Notes: generated by a model not told the origin, from the sequence alone. A stretch of 64,000 nt of DNA from Oscillospiraceae bacterium (GCA_015068665.1 SVKB01000008.1:18259-82258), one strand, 5' to 3'; numbered from the stretch's first letter, positions 8,741 through 19,000 are shown. A program made the numbers and translations.

Positions 8741-10486
8741 TTATATTCTTTTTTCGGCTATTTCAACAAGTACATCATTTAAGAAGTCGGAAGCGGAAAC
8801 TGCGCCCTTATCCCCTTCTTTTCTTGAACGAACTGCAACCTTGCCTTCTTCCATTTCCTTATCGCCCACTATAAGCATATAAGGAACCTTTTCAAGCTGT
8901 GCTGCTCTTATCTTGAAACCAATCTTTTCATTACGGGTATCAACCTCTACGCGCATACCGTGCTTTTTAAAGGTTTCGGCAACCTCGTTTGCATAAGCGT
9001 GATGAGCGTCTGCAATCGGAAGAATCTTAACCTGAGTAGGTGCAAGCCAGGTTGGGAATGCGCCTGCATATTTTTCGATTAAAAGGGCAAGAGTTCTTTC
9101 ATAGCAACCGATTGATGTTCTGTGGATAATATACGGATTTTTCTTTGTACCGTCACTGTCAACATATTCCATACCGAATTTTTCAGCAAGAAGCTGGTCA
9201 ATCTGAATTGTAATAAGTGTGTCTTCCTTACCATGAACATTCTTTATCTGAATATCAAGCTTAGGACCGTAGAAGGCAGCCTCACCGATACCCACCTTAT
9301 ACGGAATTTCAAGGTGGTTAAGGATTTTTTCCATAATTCCCTGAGCTTCATCCCATTGCTCTGTTGTTCCGATATATTTATCCTTGTTATCGGGATCCCA
9401 TTTAGAGAATCTGTAGGAAACATCCTCATAAAGCCCTAAGGTCTTAAGCATATAAATTGCAAGCTCTAAACAACCCTTGAATTCTTCTTCAAGCTGGTCG
9501 GGTGTACACATAAGATGACCTTCGGAAATTGTAAACTGACGCACTCTTATAAGACCGTGCATTTCTCCCGATGCTTCATTTCTGAAAAGAGTTGAGGTTT
9601 CGTTATATCTTAAAGGTAAATCCCTGTAAGAACGCTGTTTATTAAGGTAAGCCTGGTACTGGAAAGGACAGGTCATAGGACGAAGAGCAAAGACCTCCTT
9701 ATCCTCAGGATCACCCATTATGAACATACCGTCCTGATAATGATCCCAATGACCGGAAAGCTTATATAAATCGCTTTTTGCCATATATGGAGTTTTGGTT
9801 AAAAGCCATCCTCTTTCGGCCTCTGTATCTTCAACAAATCTCTGCAGTGTCTGAATAATTTTAGCACCCTTGGGAAGAAGAATGGGTAGCCCCTGACCGA
9901 TAAGCTCGGAGGTTGTAAACAACTCTAATTCTCTTCCTAATTTATTGTGGTCTCTCTTTTTAGCTTCTTCAAGCTGTGCAAGATGAGCGGCAAGCTCGTC
10001 CTTGGTAGCAAAAGCGGTACCGTAAATTCTCTGAAGCATCTTATTTTTTTCACTGCCTCTCCAGTAAGCACCGGTTGCAGTAAGAAGCTTATATGCCTTT
10101 ACCTTGCTTGTGTATGCAACATGAGGGCCTGCACAAAGATCGGTAAATTCCCCCTGCTTATAGAAGGAAATTACCGCATCCTCGGGTAAATCATTGATAA
10201 GCTCAATTTTATAGGGCTCATCCTTCATAAGCTCCAGGGCTTCCGCTCTTGGCAGCTCAAAGCGTTCAATCTTTAAATTTTCCTTTACGATTTTTTTCAT
10301 TTCAGCTTCAAGCTTTTCTAAAATCTCGGGAGTGAAGGCTATCTCACTGTCAAAATCATAGTAAAAGCCGTTATCAACAGCAGGTCCGATTGCAAGCTTA
10401 ACCGACGGAAAAAGTCTTTTAACCGCCTGCGCAAGCACGTGGGATGCGCTGTGTCTTAAAATCTGAAGTTCATTCATTTCACTCAT
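8741..10486 (-). CDS. thrS: Threonyl-tRNA synthetase (no TGS domain)
   Basis: This class II synthetase charges tRNA-Thr. The start at 10486 (MSEMNELQILRHS) follows AGAGGAG, whereas an upstream in-frame ATG lies inside the T-box structure and is rejected. The 581-residue protein starts directly at the editing domain (LRHSASHVLAQAVKRLFP); the N-terminal TGS domain of ~60 residues found in most ThrS is absent. The catalytic domain shows RPMTCPFQYQAY, RYNETSTLFRNEASGE and HRTSIGCYERTLALLIE. The C-terminal anticodon-binding domain ends the protein. A threonine T-box leader controls it. Confidence 0.96.
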   Translation of the reverse strand: MSEMNELQILRHSASHVLAQAVKRLFPSVKLAIGPAVDNGFYYDFDSEIAFTPEILEKLEAEMKKIVKENLKIERFELPRAEALELMKDEPYKIELINDLPEDAVISFYKQGEFTDLCAGPHVAYTSKVKAYKLLTATGAYWRGSEKNKMLQRIYGTAFATKDELAAHLAQLEEAKKRDHNKLGRELELFTTSELIGQGLPILLPKGAKIIQTLQRFVEDTEAERGWLLTKTPYMAKSDLYKLSGHWDHYQDGMFIMGDPEDKEVFALRPMTCPFQYQAYLNKQRSYRDLPLRYNETSTLFRNEASGEMHGLIRVRQFTISEGHLMCTPDQLEEEFKGCLELAIYMLKTLGLYEDVSYRFSKWDPDNKDKYIGTTEQWDEAQGIMEKILNHLEIPYKVGIGEAAFYGPKLDIQIKNVHGKEDTLITIQIDQLLAEKFGMEYVDSDGTKKNPYIIHRTSIGCYERTLALLIEKYAGAFPTWLAPTQVKILPIADAHHAYANEVAETFKKHGMRVEVDTRNEKIGFKIRAAQLEKVPYMLIVGDKEMEEGKVAVRSRKEGDKGAVSASDFLNDVLVEIAEKRI

Positions 10487-10504
10487 TTTAATTCTCCTCT
10501 TTTT

Positions 10505-10750
10505 ATAAAAAAATATCCCTGAAAAGCCATCAAGACTTTTCAGGGATGCATTAATTTGCACGGTTCCACCCTGATTGCGCTTACGCGCCACTCATTTATC
10601 CTTTAACGTAAGGGGTACGGCAAGAATTACTTGTTTCCTTTCACTCTTACGGCTCCGAAGCGGTGTTCACAAAAGCACGGCGGGAAAGCTTTCAGCCAGC
10701 GACCTTCCTCTCTGCTACGCCAAAAACCTATGCTACTGTCTTCATCATTG
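10505..10750 (-). promoter_or_regulatory. T-box riboswitch of thrS (threonine specifier)
   Basis: The leader reads uncharged tRNA-Thr and decides between termination and antitermination. The T-box sequence AGGGTGGAACCG lies at 10572-10561 on the minus strand. The terminator has arms ATCCCTGAAAAG/CTTTTCAGGGAT (10547-10515) followed by T-rich sequence. Stem I contains AGAGAGGAAGG and the specifier segment GTGAACACCGCTTCGGAG; the ACC codon at 10664-10662 matches the downstream gene. Confidence 0.92.
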
Positions 10751-10760
10751 CCTTTAGTAC

Positions 10761-10789
10761 ATTTTATCATTTTTATTATTATTAGTCAA
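10761..10789 (-). promoter_or_regulatory. Promoter of the thrS T-box transcript
   Basis: On the minus strand TTGACT (10789-10784) and TAAAAT (10766-10761) are 17 bases apart. The transcript would start at the base of T-box stem I. Confidence 0.75.
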
Positions 10790-10796
10790 GTTTTTT

Positions 10797-11618
10797 TTAT
10801 AAAAAAAGCATCTCATCAAGCTGTTCATATTCAAGCTCAGGGTATTTGTTAACAAGCTTTTCTCTTATTGCATCCTCGCTGTAACAGTCATTGGCAGACA
10901 TTTTTTTAATTTTGCCAAACCCTCTTACATAAAGGAAAACCATTAATGCAAGGAATATAAGAAATCCGCCGGGAGCATCCATGGTAGTACAGCAATGGTT
11001 ATAAAAGCCGTGAACTATAACCGGTACAAAAAGGCTTAAGAACCTGCTCTTTTTATACCCCTTTGAACGGACTGCATTTATAAGCCCTTTCTCATAAAGC
11101 TTATTTTCAGCATCACAAACTCTCTTTTTCATTTGCCACTCGCCGTAATAAAGTCCCATAAATACAGCGAAAAACATATGTCCCGGAACTGAAAGAACAG
11201 CTCTCAGGATTCCGTTCATCACTCCGTTGCTTGTCACATACAGGATATTTTCCAGTGCGGCAAAGCCAAGCGACACAAAAATTGAATATATCAAAGCGTC
11301 AAAGGTACAGTTGAAATTTTCATTTTTGGAGGTTTTATAAATAAGGATAAGCCATTTTAATCCTTCCTCTACCAGAGCAATTGCCAGCACAAAATAGATA
11401 AAATTATAAAGAGAGCTTCCGGCAATCGGACTGAAAACCGCCTCAACAATATCCTCAAAAATTCCTTCCAGTATAGCGGCAGGAATACAGCTTAACACTC
11501 CGAACAAAAACAGCACGGACAAAAGCCCCTTTGGCTCCTTTTCGACCTTATCCTTGGAATATACATATCCGCAAAGGATAAAAGCAGGTAATAATGCAAG
11601 CAATATCAGATAAATCAT
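10797..11618 (-). CDS. PrsW family intramembrane metalloprotease
   Basis: A 273-residue polytopic membrane protein of the PrsW group, whose Bacillus member cleaves the anti-sigma factor RsiW. The family motifs are visible: ALVEEGLKWL (EExxK) near residue 95, GFAALENILY near residue 130, PGHMFFAVFMG and, later, IVHGFYNHC, which together supply the Glu and His residues of the metal site. The start is ATG at 11618, with AAGGAG 9 bases upstream, not an upstream ATG lacking an RBS. No anti-sigma gene is nearby, so the substrate is unknown. It is a single gene with its own promoter. Confidence 0.85.
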   Translation of the reverse strand: MIYLILLALLPAFILCGYVYSKDKVEKEPKGLLSVLFLFGVLSCIPAAILEGIFEDIVEAVFSPIAGSSLYNFIYFVLAIALVEEGLKWLILIYKTSKNENFNCTFDALIYSIFVSLGFAALENILYVTSNGVMNGILRAVLSVPGHMFFAVFMGLYYGEWQMKKRVCDAENKLYEKGLINAVRSKGYKKSRFLSLFVPVIVHGFYNHCCTTMDAPGGFLIFLALMVFLYVRGFGKIKKMSANDCYSEDAIREKLVNKYPELEYEQLDEMLFL

Positions 11619-11725
11619 AGTTATTTTCTCCTTAATTTTTTTCGGTAATACGGAGGTTAAAGACTCATTAAGGGATGAAAAATATGAGACATTTTTTAAA
11701 ACTCCATTTTGTAAAATTCCTTTAC

Positions 11726-11754
11726 AGTATACCATAATTTTCATTACAAGTCAA
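11726..11754 (-). promoter_or_regulatory. Promoter of the PrsW gene
   Basis: On the minus strand TTGACT (11754-11749) and TATACT (11731-11726) have a 17-base spacer. The leader to the ATG is ~100 bases with no recognised structure. Confidence 0.75.
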
Positions 11755-11836
11755 TTAATACAGCTTTTTTTAGTTACATTTATAATAATATGACCTCATA
11801 CAGCATAAAATAATAAAAAAATGATTGGAGGCTATT

Positions 11837-12319
11837 ATGAAAAGTGAAACAAAAAGTAATATTCTTAAGATAATACTGTTTATTTTAATTCCCATTATCC
11901 CCGGCTTTCTTATATCGGTGCCGATTAAGATTCCTGAAAAATATGCCCTGCTTTTAAGACCGCCGCTGGCTCCCCCGTCAATAGTTTTTCCTATTGTATG
12001 GTCAATACTTTATATTCTTATGGGAATCGGCTCATTTCTTGCTTATAAGGAAGCTAAGAAAAGAAATGCGGATATTTTAAGTATAGCTGTTCCCTATGGC
12101 GTACAGCTTATTTTAAACCTTTTATGGACTCCTGTTTTCTTTGGAATTTCAGCCTTTCTTGCAGGCTCGGTAATATGTGTATTGCTGGTTTTTGCAATAA
12201 TATGGATGATTCTTGCCTTTTACAGGTTAAGCCCTGTTGCTGCTTATTTGCAAATACCCTATCTTTTATGGAGTATTTTTGCTTCATATTTAAGTATTGC
12301 TATATATATTTTAAATTAA
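11837..12319 (+). CDS. tspO: TspO/MBR family tryptophan-rich sensory protein homologue
   Basis: A 160-residue protein with five hydrophobic helices, the TspO fold, which binds porphyrins and other hydrophobic ligands. Family features include RPPLAPPSIVFPIVWSILY, LNLLWTPVFFG and the C-terminal YLLWSIFASYLS. The ATG at 11837 follows TTGGAGG by 6 bases and is chosen over an ATG at 11825. It is divergent from the PrsW gene and not in an operon. A repeat-borne hairpin follows the stop and probably ends the transcript. Confidence 0.9.
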   Translation: MKSETKSNILKIILFILIPIIPGFLISVPIKIPEKYALLLRPPLAPPSIVFPIVWSILYILMGIGSFLAYKEAKKRNADILSIAVPYGVQLILNLLWTPVFFGISAFLAGSVICVLLVFAIIWMILAFYRLSPVAAYLQIPYLLWSIFASYLSIAIYILN

Positions 12320-12459
12320 AAAGAGAGGCTGTAAATTTATATTTACAGCCTCTAAAACAATTCAGAGGGGATAGGAAAAAATCTTCAGAATGGATAAACT
12401 TAGCCAAAATCTTTAAAATTTAAGTTTTTGGTGGTCTGGAGTTTTTTTGCATTCCCCTT
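12320..12459 (+). repeat. Dispersed intergenic repeat family B, copy 1
   Basis: The unit begins with a terminator-like hairpin (arms GAGGCTGTAAAT and ATTTACAGCCTC), then TAAAACAATTC, then a body bounded by AGGGGATAGGAAAAAATC and, inverted at the other end, AGGGGAATGCAAAAAAACTCC. The same modules occur at 40977-41175 and, inverted, at 57588-57715; a diverged member lies at 14172-14299. This copy sits between the converging ends of tspO and an AraC gene, ends at the AraC stop codon, and has lost the centre found in copy 2. Confidence 0.8.
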
Positions 12460-13245
12460 TTAATTTTCTTTGCGTATTTCTTTTGGTGATATACCGTATT
12501 TTTGCTTAAACAGCTTGGAGAAGAAGGATAATGTGTTAAAGCCCGAATCATAGCATATATCGGTAATTGCACGGTCCGTACTTACAATAAGCTTCATTGC
12601 ATATTTTAGTCGGATATCGTTAAGATATTTATTAAAGGTTATTTTTATATTACGCGCAAACATCCCTCTTAACACGTTATCCGAGCATCCTATTCTTTCA
12701 GCACAGGTTTTAACCGAAATTTCCGTTCTGAAATTCTCCATAACATATAAAAATGCCCGGTTAAGCCTTTCGGCAGGCAAATCATTTTCTTTACTGCTGC
12801 TCCCCCACAAAAGAAGAATTATTTCCTCCAGAAGGCACATATTAAATGCATCCGAAAGCTCACTTTTTTCTCTCTCAATTCTCTTCGAAAGTGTCTTTGA
12901 AAAATACCCGGAATACTTAAAATCTTCGTCTGACAATCTGCCTGTAAAAGGTATACTCATTACATCAAGTAGCTCAATAAGATTTTTATTTAAGTACGAA
13001 CAGGGAAAATCAATACGTAAATATTTAAAAGACTTATCACCTTTTAGGCTGATATAATCGGATACCGAAAAAAGACAAAAGCTGCCGCTCTTTACTTTTA
13101 TATCACAGCCACCGTTAACCGAAAAAAAACCGTTCCCTTCGGTTACTATAAAAGCTGAAAGCCCGGAGCATATAATAAGCTCTGTATTATCCACTGTACA
13201 TTCGGTTATATTGAGTTTTTTATCCTCATTTAAAATACAATCCAT
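12460..13245 (-). CDS. AraC family transcriptional regulator
   Basis: A 261-residue one-component regulator. Residues ~1-150 are a poorly conserved sensor domain with a cupin-like core (SAFIVTEGNGFFSVNG). The C-terminal ~100 residues are a double helix-turn-helix AraC domain (CAERIGCSDNVLRGMFARN and ITDICYDSGFNTLSFFSKLF, then KYGISPKEIRKEN). The gene starts 2 bases after the stop of another AraC gene, so the two are probably one transcript. Its stop abuts the end of repeat B copy 1. The target and ligand are unknown. Confidence 0.85.
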   Translation of the reverse strand: MDCILNEDKKLNITECTVDNTELIICSGLSAFIVTEGNGFFSVNGGCDIKVKSGSFCLFSVSDYISLKGDKSFKYLRIDFPCSYLNKNLIELLDVMSIPFTGRLSDEDFKYSGYFSKTLSKRIEREKSELSDAFNMCLLEEIILLLWGSSSKENDLPAERLNRAFLYVMENFRTEISVKTCAERIGCSDNVLRGMFARNIKITFNKYLNDIRLKYAMKLIVSTDRAITDICYDSGFNTLSFFSKLFKQKYGISPKEIRKEN

Positions 13246-13247
13246 AA

Positions 13248-14075
13248 TTATTCCCTGCAGTTTATTTTTTTTCTGAAATTGTTAGGTGCAATTCCGTATT
13301 TTTCCTTAAATACCTTTGAAAAGTATTCCAGAGAGTTAAACCCCGAATCCAGACAAATTTCTTTGATGGAGCGGTTTGTATGACGAATTTTAGAATAGGC
13401 ATATTCGAGTCTTAGCTTCATTACATATTCCTTGAAGGTTATTCCCAGCTCGGTAGAAAAAATATGACTTAAATGATTTTTGGAATAGTAAAGTGCATCA
13501 GCAACCTCCTTTAAGGTAAGCTCCTTATTGAAATTACTCTGGATATAAAGAAGCATTTCCTTTAAGCGGTTGGGAGTGTTTTTTATGTTGTTATTTTTTA
13601 TATTTTCACTCATCAGTATAAAAGTCTGCTTTATAAGATTTATACACATTAAATCCTTTCCCTGCCATTTTTCCCTGTCATACTGAGAAAGAAGAACACC
13701 GAAAAGCTCTTCTAATTCAAGACGCTTTTTCCCGTTAAGATGAATATTTACGGGGCATAAATTCAGGTTAAGGATATCGGAAAGATACTGTATATAAAAG
13801 TGATAGTCAATCTTAATTCGTAAGTATTCACATTCCATATCTTCATCCGGAGAGATTTTGTGAAAATCAGTCGGAGATAAAAGAGCAAAATCACCCTTTT
13901 CGAAGGGATATTCAACAAAATTTATATTATGTATGCCACGCCCTTTATTGAAATATATCATTTCATAATCACGGTGCCAGTGCAGATGCTTAAATAATAT
14001 ATCACGGAAATTATTACAGCATTTTACCGAATACAGCTCGTCTATCGGCATACACTTTAAATAAACCTCGTCCAT
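13248..14075 (-). CDS. AraC family transcriptional regulator with cupin sensor
   Basis: A 275-residue regulator. The N-terminal cupin domain has HLHWHRDYEMIYFNKGRG and FALLSPTDFHKI, the pattern of sugar-sensing AraC proteins of Clostridia. The C-terminal AraC domain includes EVADALYYSKNHLSHIFSTE and EICLDSGFNSLEYFSKVF followed by KYGIAPNNFRKK. It is the first gene of a two-gene unit with another, only distantly similar AraC regulator. No transporter or enzyme gene that they might control is adjacent on either side. Confidence 0.87.
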   Translation of the reverse strand: MDEVYLKCMPIDELYSVKCCNNFRDILFKHLHWHRDYEMIYFNKGRGIHNINFVEYPFEKGDFALLSPTDFHKISPDEDMECEYLRIKIDYHFYIQYLSDILNLNLCPVNIHLNGKKRLELEELFGVLLSQYDREKWQGKDLMCINLIKQTFILMSENIKNNNIKNTPNRLKEMLLYIQSNFNKELTLKEVADALYYSKNHLSHIFSTELGITFKEYVMKLRLEYAYSKIRHTNRSIKEICLDSGFNSLEYFSKVFKEKYGIAPNNFRKKINCRE

Positions 14076-14171
14076 ATCTATTCCCCCTCCCCTACAAGTT
14101 TAGCTGAAATGAAATTTTTTTACTTTATTTTTTTGAATTATAAGTTAATATTTTATACGATTTTATACATA

Positions 14172-14299
14172 AAGGGGATGTTAAAAAACTCCGAACCGCA
14201 AAAAGTGAAATATATCAATTACTAAGCTTATAAACTTTTATATTATGATACAAAGTTTCCGGCTGAATTCGTACGTTCCTAAGTTTTTTCCATCCCCTA
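14172..14299 (-). repeat. Family B related repeat, diverged copy 4 with clear terminal inverted repeats
   Basis: The two ends are inverted copies: AGGGGATGTTAAAAAACTCC on the left and AGGGGATGGAAAAAACTTA read from the right. The left end matches the outer end of family B (AACTCCGAACCGCAAAAAG against AACTCCAGACCACCAAAAA). The centre is unique to this copy. It lies in the 270-base gap between pyrD and the AraC pair, upstream of the AraC genes. Confidence 0.65.
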
Positions 14300-14306
14300 A
14301 AAGTTG

Positions 14307-14336
14307 GGGTGTTTAAAAATTGACTTTTAAACACCC
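14307..14336 (-). terminator. Hairpin at the end of the pyr operon
   Basis: A 12-bp perfect stem, GGGTGTTTAAAA/TTTTAAACACCC, starts ~10 bases beyond the pyrD stop. The T-run after it on the minus strand is short, so termination efficiency is uncertain. Confidence 0.6.
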
Positions 14337-14346
14337 TCTTTCCTTA

Positions 14347-15261
14347 TTATTTATTTGGTATAACAGTACCTACTATTTCTGAAATATTTTCAAGCTTATT
14401 AGCCTCGGTATATTTTCTTAAGCCCTCTACTATATTCGGAGCAGTGAATGGGTCAATAAAATTAGCGGTACCAACGGATATAATATCCGCACCTGCAATC
14501 ATAAACTCAACTGCATCCTCCCAGTTTGATATTCCTCCCATACCAATTATGGGAAGCTTAACGGCATTTCTTACCTGCCATACCATTCTTACAGCAACCG
14601 GCTTTACGCAGGGACCCGAAAGACCGCCCATATTGTTAAAAAGCACAGGACGCCTTGTATTGATATCAATTCTCATACCTAAAAGAGTATTGATTAAAGA
14701 AAGAGCATCCGCACCGCCTGCTTCGGCAGATCTTGCAATTTCGGTTATATCGGTAACATTCGGTGTAAGCTTTACTATTAAAGGCTTACGGCAGTGTTTT
14801 TTTACCTCACCTGTTATTTCCTCAACCATTTTAGGATCGGTGCCAAAATTAAGACCGCCTTTTTTGACATTGGGACAGGAAATATTCATCTCAATCATAT
14901 CAATTGATGAATCGGAGAGGATTTCCACCATTTCACAGTATTCCTCAACGGTGTTTCCCGAAATATTTGCAATAAGATTAGTATCAAATCTTCTTATATA
15001 AGGAAGCATATCATTAACAAAGGTCTGAACACCGGGATTCTGAAGTCCGACACTGTTTAATATTCCCATAGGAGTTTCTGCAATTCTTTTGGGAGGATTT
15101 CCCTGACGCGCTTTAAGAGTAAGACCTTTAAGTGCCATACCGCCTAATTTGGATACGTCATAGTATTTATTATACTCTGTACCAAAGCCAAAGGTACCTG
15201 AGCTGGTTATTACAGGATTTTTGAATTCAACGCCGCAAATTGATGTTTTTAAATTACTCAT
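14347..15261 (-). CDS. pyrD: Dihydroorotate dehydrogenase B, catalytic subunit
   Basis: This FMN enzyme oxidises dihydroorotate to orotate, passing electrons to the PyrK subunit and then NAD (class 1B). It has 304 residues. NSVGLQNPGV near residue 67 and the catalytic Cys loop EMNISCPNVKKGG near residue 130 are typical of class 1B; LINTLLGMRID and the phosphate loop around GMGGISNWEDA bind FMN. It is the last gene of the operon and overlaps pyrK by four bases (ATGA). Confidence 0.97.
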   Translation of the reverse strand: MSNLKTSICGVEFKNPVITSSGTFGFGTEYNKYYDVSKLGGMALKGLTLKARQGNPPKRIAETPMGILNSVGLQNPGVQTFVNDMLPYIRRFDTNLIANISGNTVEEYCEMVEILSDSSIDMIEMNISCPNVKKGGLNFGTDPKMVEEITGEVKKHCRKPLIVKLTPNVTDITEIARSAEAGGADALSLINTLLGMRIDINTRRPVLFNNMGGLSGPCVKPVAVRMVWQVRNAVKLPIIGMGGISNWEDAVEFMIAGADIISVGTANFIDPFTAPNIVEGLRKYTEANKLENISEIVGTVIPNK

Positions 15262-16034
15262 AGTATCACCTCACTTGCGTTAAATACAGGACCGTGACTG
15301 CAAACATGCGCATAAGTATAGCCTTCCTCGAGTTCACTGTCCTTAACTGGAGTTGCACAGCAAAGACATGCACCGATTCCGCAGCCCATTCTTTCCTCAA
15401 GAGAAACCTCGGTAAAAATTCCTTTTTCTTCGGCAATTTCCTTTATTGCCTTAAGCATAGGCATCGGACCGCAGGCAAAAATCGCATCTACATCTCCTGC
15501 CTTTATTACCTCCATAAGAACATCGGTTACAAGCCCCTGTCTTACATAGCTTCCGTCATCAGTTGTTATATAAAGATTAGCACAGATCTTGTTAAAATCC
15601 TCCTCAAGGGTAACAAAGTCTTTATTTCTGAAGCCTAAAATTGCATCGGCATTTTTTAAAATTTTAGCGGTCTGAAGAAGCGGATATATTCCGATCCCTC
15701 CGCCGATAACAACGGGATGCTTATATTCCCTGTCAACGGAAAATCCGTTACCGAGAGGGCCTAAAACATTAAGCTTATCCCCTGCCTTGAATTTCGAAAG
15801 TGCCTCGGTACCCTTGCCTCTTACCTGGAAGATAAAGCGAAGGGTATTATTCTTAACCTCGCAGATGCTTATGGGGCGTCTTAAAAACACGCTGTTATCA
15901 CATTTAACATGAATAAACTGACCTGCTTTTGCACCGCCCATTTTATTGTCTGCATCAATGATAAATTCAAAGATACCGTCGGCAATTTCCTTTTTACTTA
16001 AAATTTCTGAAATTATTACTTCACTGATAGCCAT
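15258..16034 (-). CDS. pyrK: Dihydroorotate dehydrogenase electron transfer subunit
   Basis: PyrK carries FAD and a [2Fe-2S] cluster and lets PyrD use NAD. The 258-residue protein has the flavin motif FLRRPISICEV, the NAD-binding segment VIGGGIGIYPLL and the C-terminal cluster ligands in MGCGIGACLCCATPV plus a fourth Cys in AHVCSHGPVF. RBS AAGGTGG precedes ATG, and the start is 11 bases after the carB stop. It pairs with pyrD directly downstream. Confidence 0.97.
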   Translation of the reverse strand: MAISEVIISEILSKKEIADGIFEFIIDADNKMGGAKAGQFIHVKCDNSVFLRRPISICEVKNNTLRFIFQVRGKGTEALSKFKAGDKLNVLGPLGNGFSVDREYKHPVVIGGGIGIYPLLQTAKILKNADAILGFRNKDFVTLEEDFNKICANLYITTDDGSYVRQGLVTDVLMEVIKAGDVDAIFACGPMPMLKAIKEIAEEKGIFTEVSLEERMGCGIGACLCCATPVKDSELEEGYTYAHVCSHGPVFNASEVIL

Positions 16035-16045
16035 ATAAATCCACC

Positions 16046-19000
16046 TTATATTGTAGTAATATCAATAATTGACGGGTCATTATTGTTTTTCTTTTTATCA
16101 AGAAGAATTTTACCTACCGCTCTTGCAGTATCTAAAGATGTAAAGCAAGGGATACCGTGCTCAACTGCAAGTCTTCTGATTTTGAAGCCGTCGGTTTCCT
16201 CCTTACGGCCTCTTGTAGGTGTGTTGATAATTACATCAAATCCGTTTCTTCCCATTATATCAATTACATTATTTTCTCCGTCTGCAACCTTTCTTACAAC
16301 GCTTGCGGCAATAAAATGATTATTAAGTACATTTGCAGTACCTGCAGTAGCATAGATATCAAAGCCAAGCATTTCATAAATAGCTGCTATATCAATTATT
16401 TCCTGCTTATCATTATCCTTGACGGATATAAATATTTTACCCTTTTCCTTAATGTTTATGCCTGATGCAACAACACCCTTGTAAAGAGCCTCGTCAAAGG
16501 TTTTTGCAATACCTAAAACCTCACCTGTGGATTTCATTTCGGGACCTAAGGTTGCATCAACACCATGAAGCTTTTCAAATGAGAATACGGGAACCTTTAC
16601 ACAGGAGTATTCGCTTTCTTTATAAATACCTGTTCCGTAGCCTAAATCCTTAAGAGGTGTTCCTAAAATAACCTTGGTTGCAAGGTCAACCATCGGTACT
16701 GTTGTTACCTTACTGATATAAGGAACTGTTCTTGAAGAACGTGGGTTAACCTCGATAATGTAAACCTCATCGTTATATATAACAAACTGAATGTTTACAA
16801 GCCCCTTTACATTAAGAGCCATTGCAAGTGCCTTTGTATAGTCATAGATTACCTTTTTAAGTCTGTCGGAAATAGTTTTTGCAGGGTAAACCGATATACT
16901 GTCGCCCGAGTGAACCCCTGCTCTTTCAACATGCTCCATAATACCCGGAATAAGTATATCCACACCGTCACAAATAGCATCAACCTCTACCTCTTTACCC
17001 AAAAGATACTTATCTATAAGAATAGGATGCTCTTTTAACTCGGATTGAGAGGTAATAATTTTCATAAACTCTTTAATATCATTATCACAGTATGCAATTT
17101 CCATCCCCTGACCGCCAAGAACATAGGAAGGACGTACCAATACGGGATAACCTAATTTATTGGCAACGGATAATGCCTCCTCCTCGGTAAACACGGTATC
17201 GCCCTGGGGACGCTTGATATTAAGATTTTCTAAAATTTCATCAAACTTTTCTCTGTCCTCGGCAGCGTCAATATCTTCAAGCTTGGTACCTAAAATTTCA
17301 ACACCCAGCTCGGTCAGAGCCTTGGTAAGCTTGATTGCAGTCTGACCGCCGAACTGAACGATTGCACCGTCAGGCTTTTCGGTATTTACAAGATGCTTCA
17401 TATCCTCCTTTGTCAAGGGCTCGAAATAAAGCTTATCCGATGTATCAAAGTCGGTACTTACGGTTTCAGGATTATTATTGGCAATGATTGTTTCATAGCC
17501 CTCTTCTTTAAGAGCCCATACACAGTGTACCGAGCAATAGTCAAACTCAATACCCTGACCGATTCTTATAGGACCTGAACCAAGAACCAGAATTTTCTTT
17601 TTATCTGTTCTTACACTTTCATTTTCTTCATCATAGGTAGAATAGAAGTAAGGAGTTTCCGCTTCAAATTCACCTGCACAGGTATCAACGATTTTATAAA
17701 CAGCCGGTTTGTCAAATTCGCATTTTTTACCTGCAAGAAGCTCAATAACCTCATTTAAAAAGCCCATCTTTTTAGCCTGTATATAGGTTTCTTCATCAAG
17801 GCCTGCTTTTATCTTTTCCTCCATATCAATAATGTTTTTAAACTTCTTTAAGAAGAATAAATCCATTTTGATTTTTTCGGAAATTTCCTCTATGGTTACG
17901 ATGTGACGTCTTAAGCCCTCACAAATAGCAAATATTCTTTCATAGTCCATTGTAAAGATTTTTGCTCTTATTTCTTCGTCTGATAATTCATCAAAGGCTT
18001 CCAGCCACAAATGCTTAGTTCCTATTTCCAAAGAACGCACTGCCTTTAAAAGAGCACTTTCAAGGTTATTGGAAATTGACATAACCTCACCGGTAGCCTT
18101 CATCTGGGTTCCAAGCGCCTTCTCGGCATTTACAAACTTATCAAAGGGGAAACGCGGGAATTTTATAACGCAGTAGTCAACTGTAGGCTCAAAGCAGGCA
18201 TAAGTTTTCTTTGTAACCGCATTGACAATTTCATCAAGAGTATAGCCGATAGCGATTTTAGATGTAACCTTGGCAATCGGAAAGCCTGTTGCCTTGGAGG
18301 CTAAAGCAGAAGAACGGCTTACACGCGGATTAACCTCGATAACCGCATATTCAAAGCTTTCGGGATGAAGGGCAAACTGAACATTACAGCCACCTTCAAT
18401 TTCCAATGCGGAAATAATATTAAGTGCCGCACAACGAAGCATCTGATATTCTCTATTTGCCAATGTAAGTGCAGGAGCAACAACCACACTATCCCCCGTA
18501 TGAACACCGACCGGGTCGATATTTTCCATACTGCAGACGGTGATTGCATTATCCTTGGCATCTCTTAATACCTCAAATTCAATTTCCTTCCAGCCTGAAA
18601 TACATTTTTCTATAAGAACCTGGGTAACACGGCTAAGTCTTAAGCCATTGGTGGTGATTTCTCTTAATTCCTCTTCGGTATATGCAATACCGCCACCGGT
18701 ACCGCCCAGGGTATAAGCAGGACGAACAATAACGGGAAGCCCGATTTCCATGGCAAAATCCATAGCATCCTCAAGGGTATTAACTACCTTGGAGGCAATG
18801 CAGGGCTGATTGATGCTTTCCATTGTATCCTTAAACGCCTGTCTGTCCTCCGCTTTTTTAATGGAGGATACGCTTGTACCAAGAAGATTTATGCCATGTT
18901 CTTCAAAGAAGCCCTCCTCGGCAAGCTCCATGGCAAGGTTAAGACCTGTCTGACCGCCTAAGGCAGGAAGCACACTGTCCGGCTTTTCCTTTAAGATAAT

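Noticed and set aside
8604..8882. A 92-codon + strand frame across element A1 and the thrS end
   Set aside because: It overlaps the terminator hairpin and thrS, lacks an RBS and is not preserved in element copy 2.
10575..10852. Two + strand frames across the thrS leader
   Set aside because: They cover the T-box riboswitch in antisense and have no homology or RBS.
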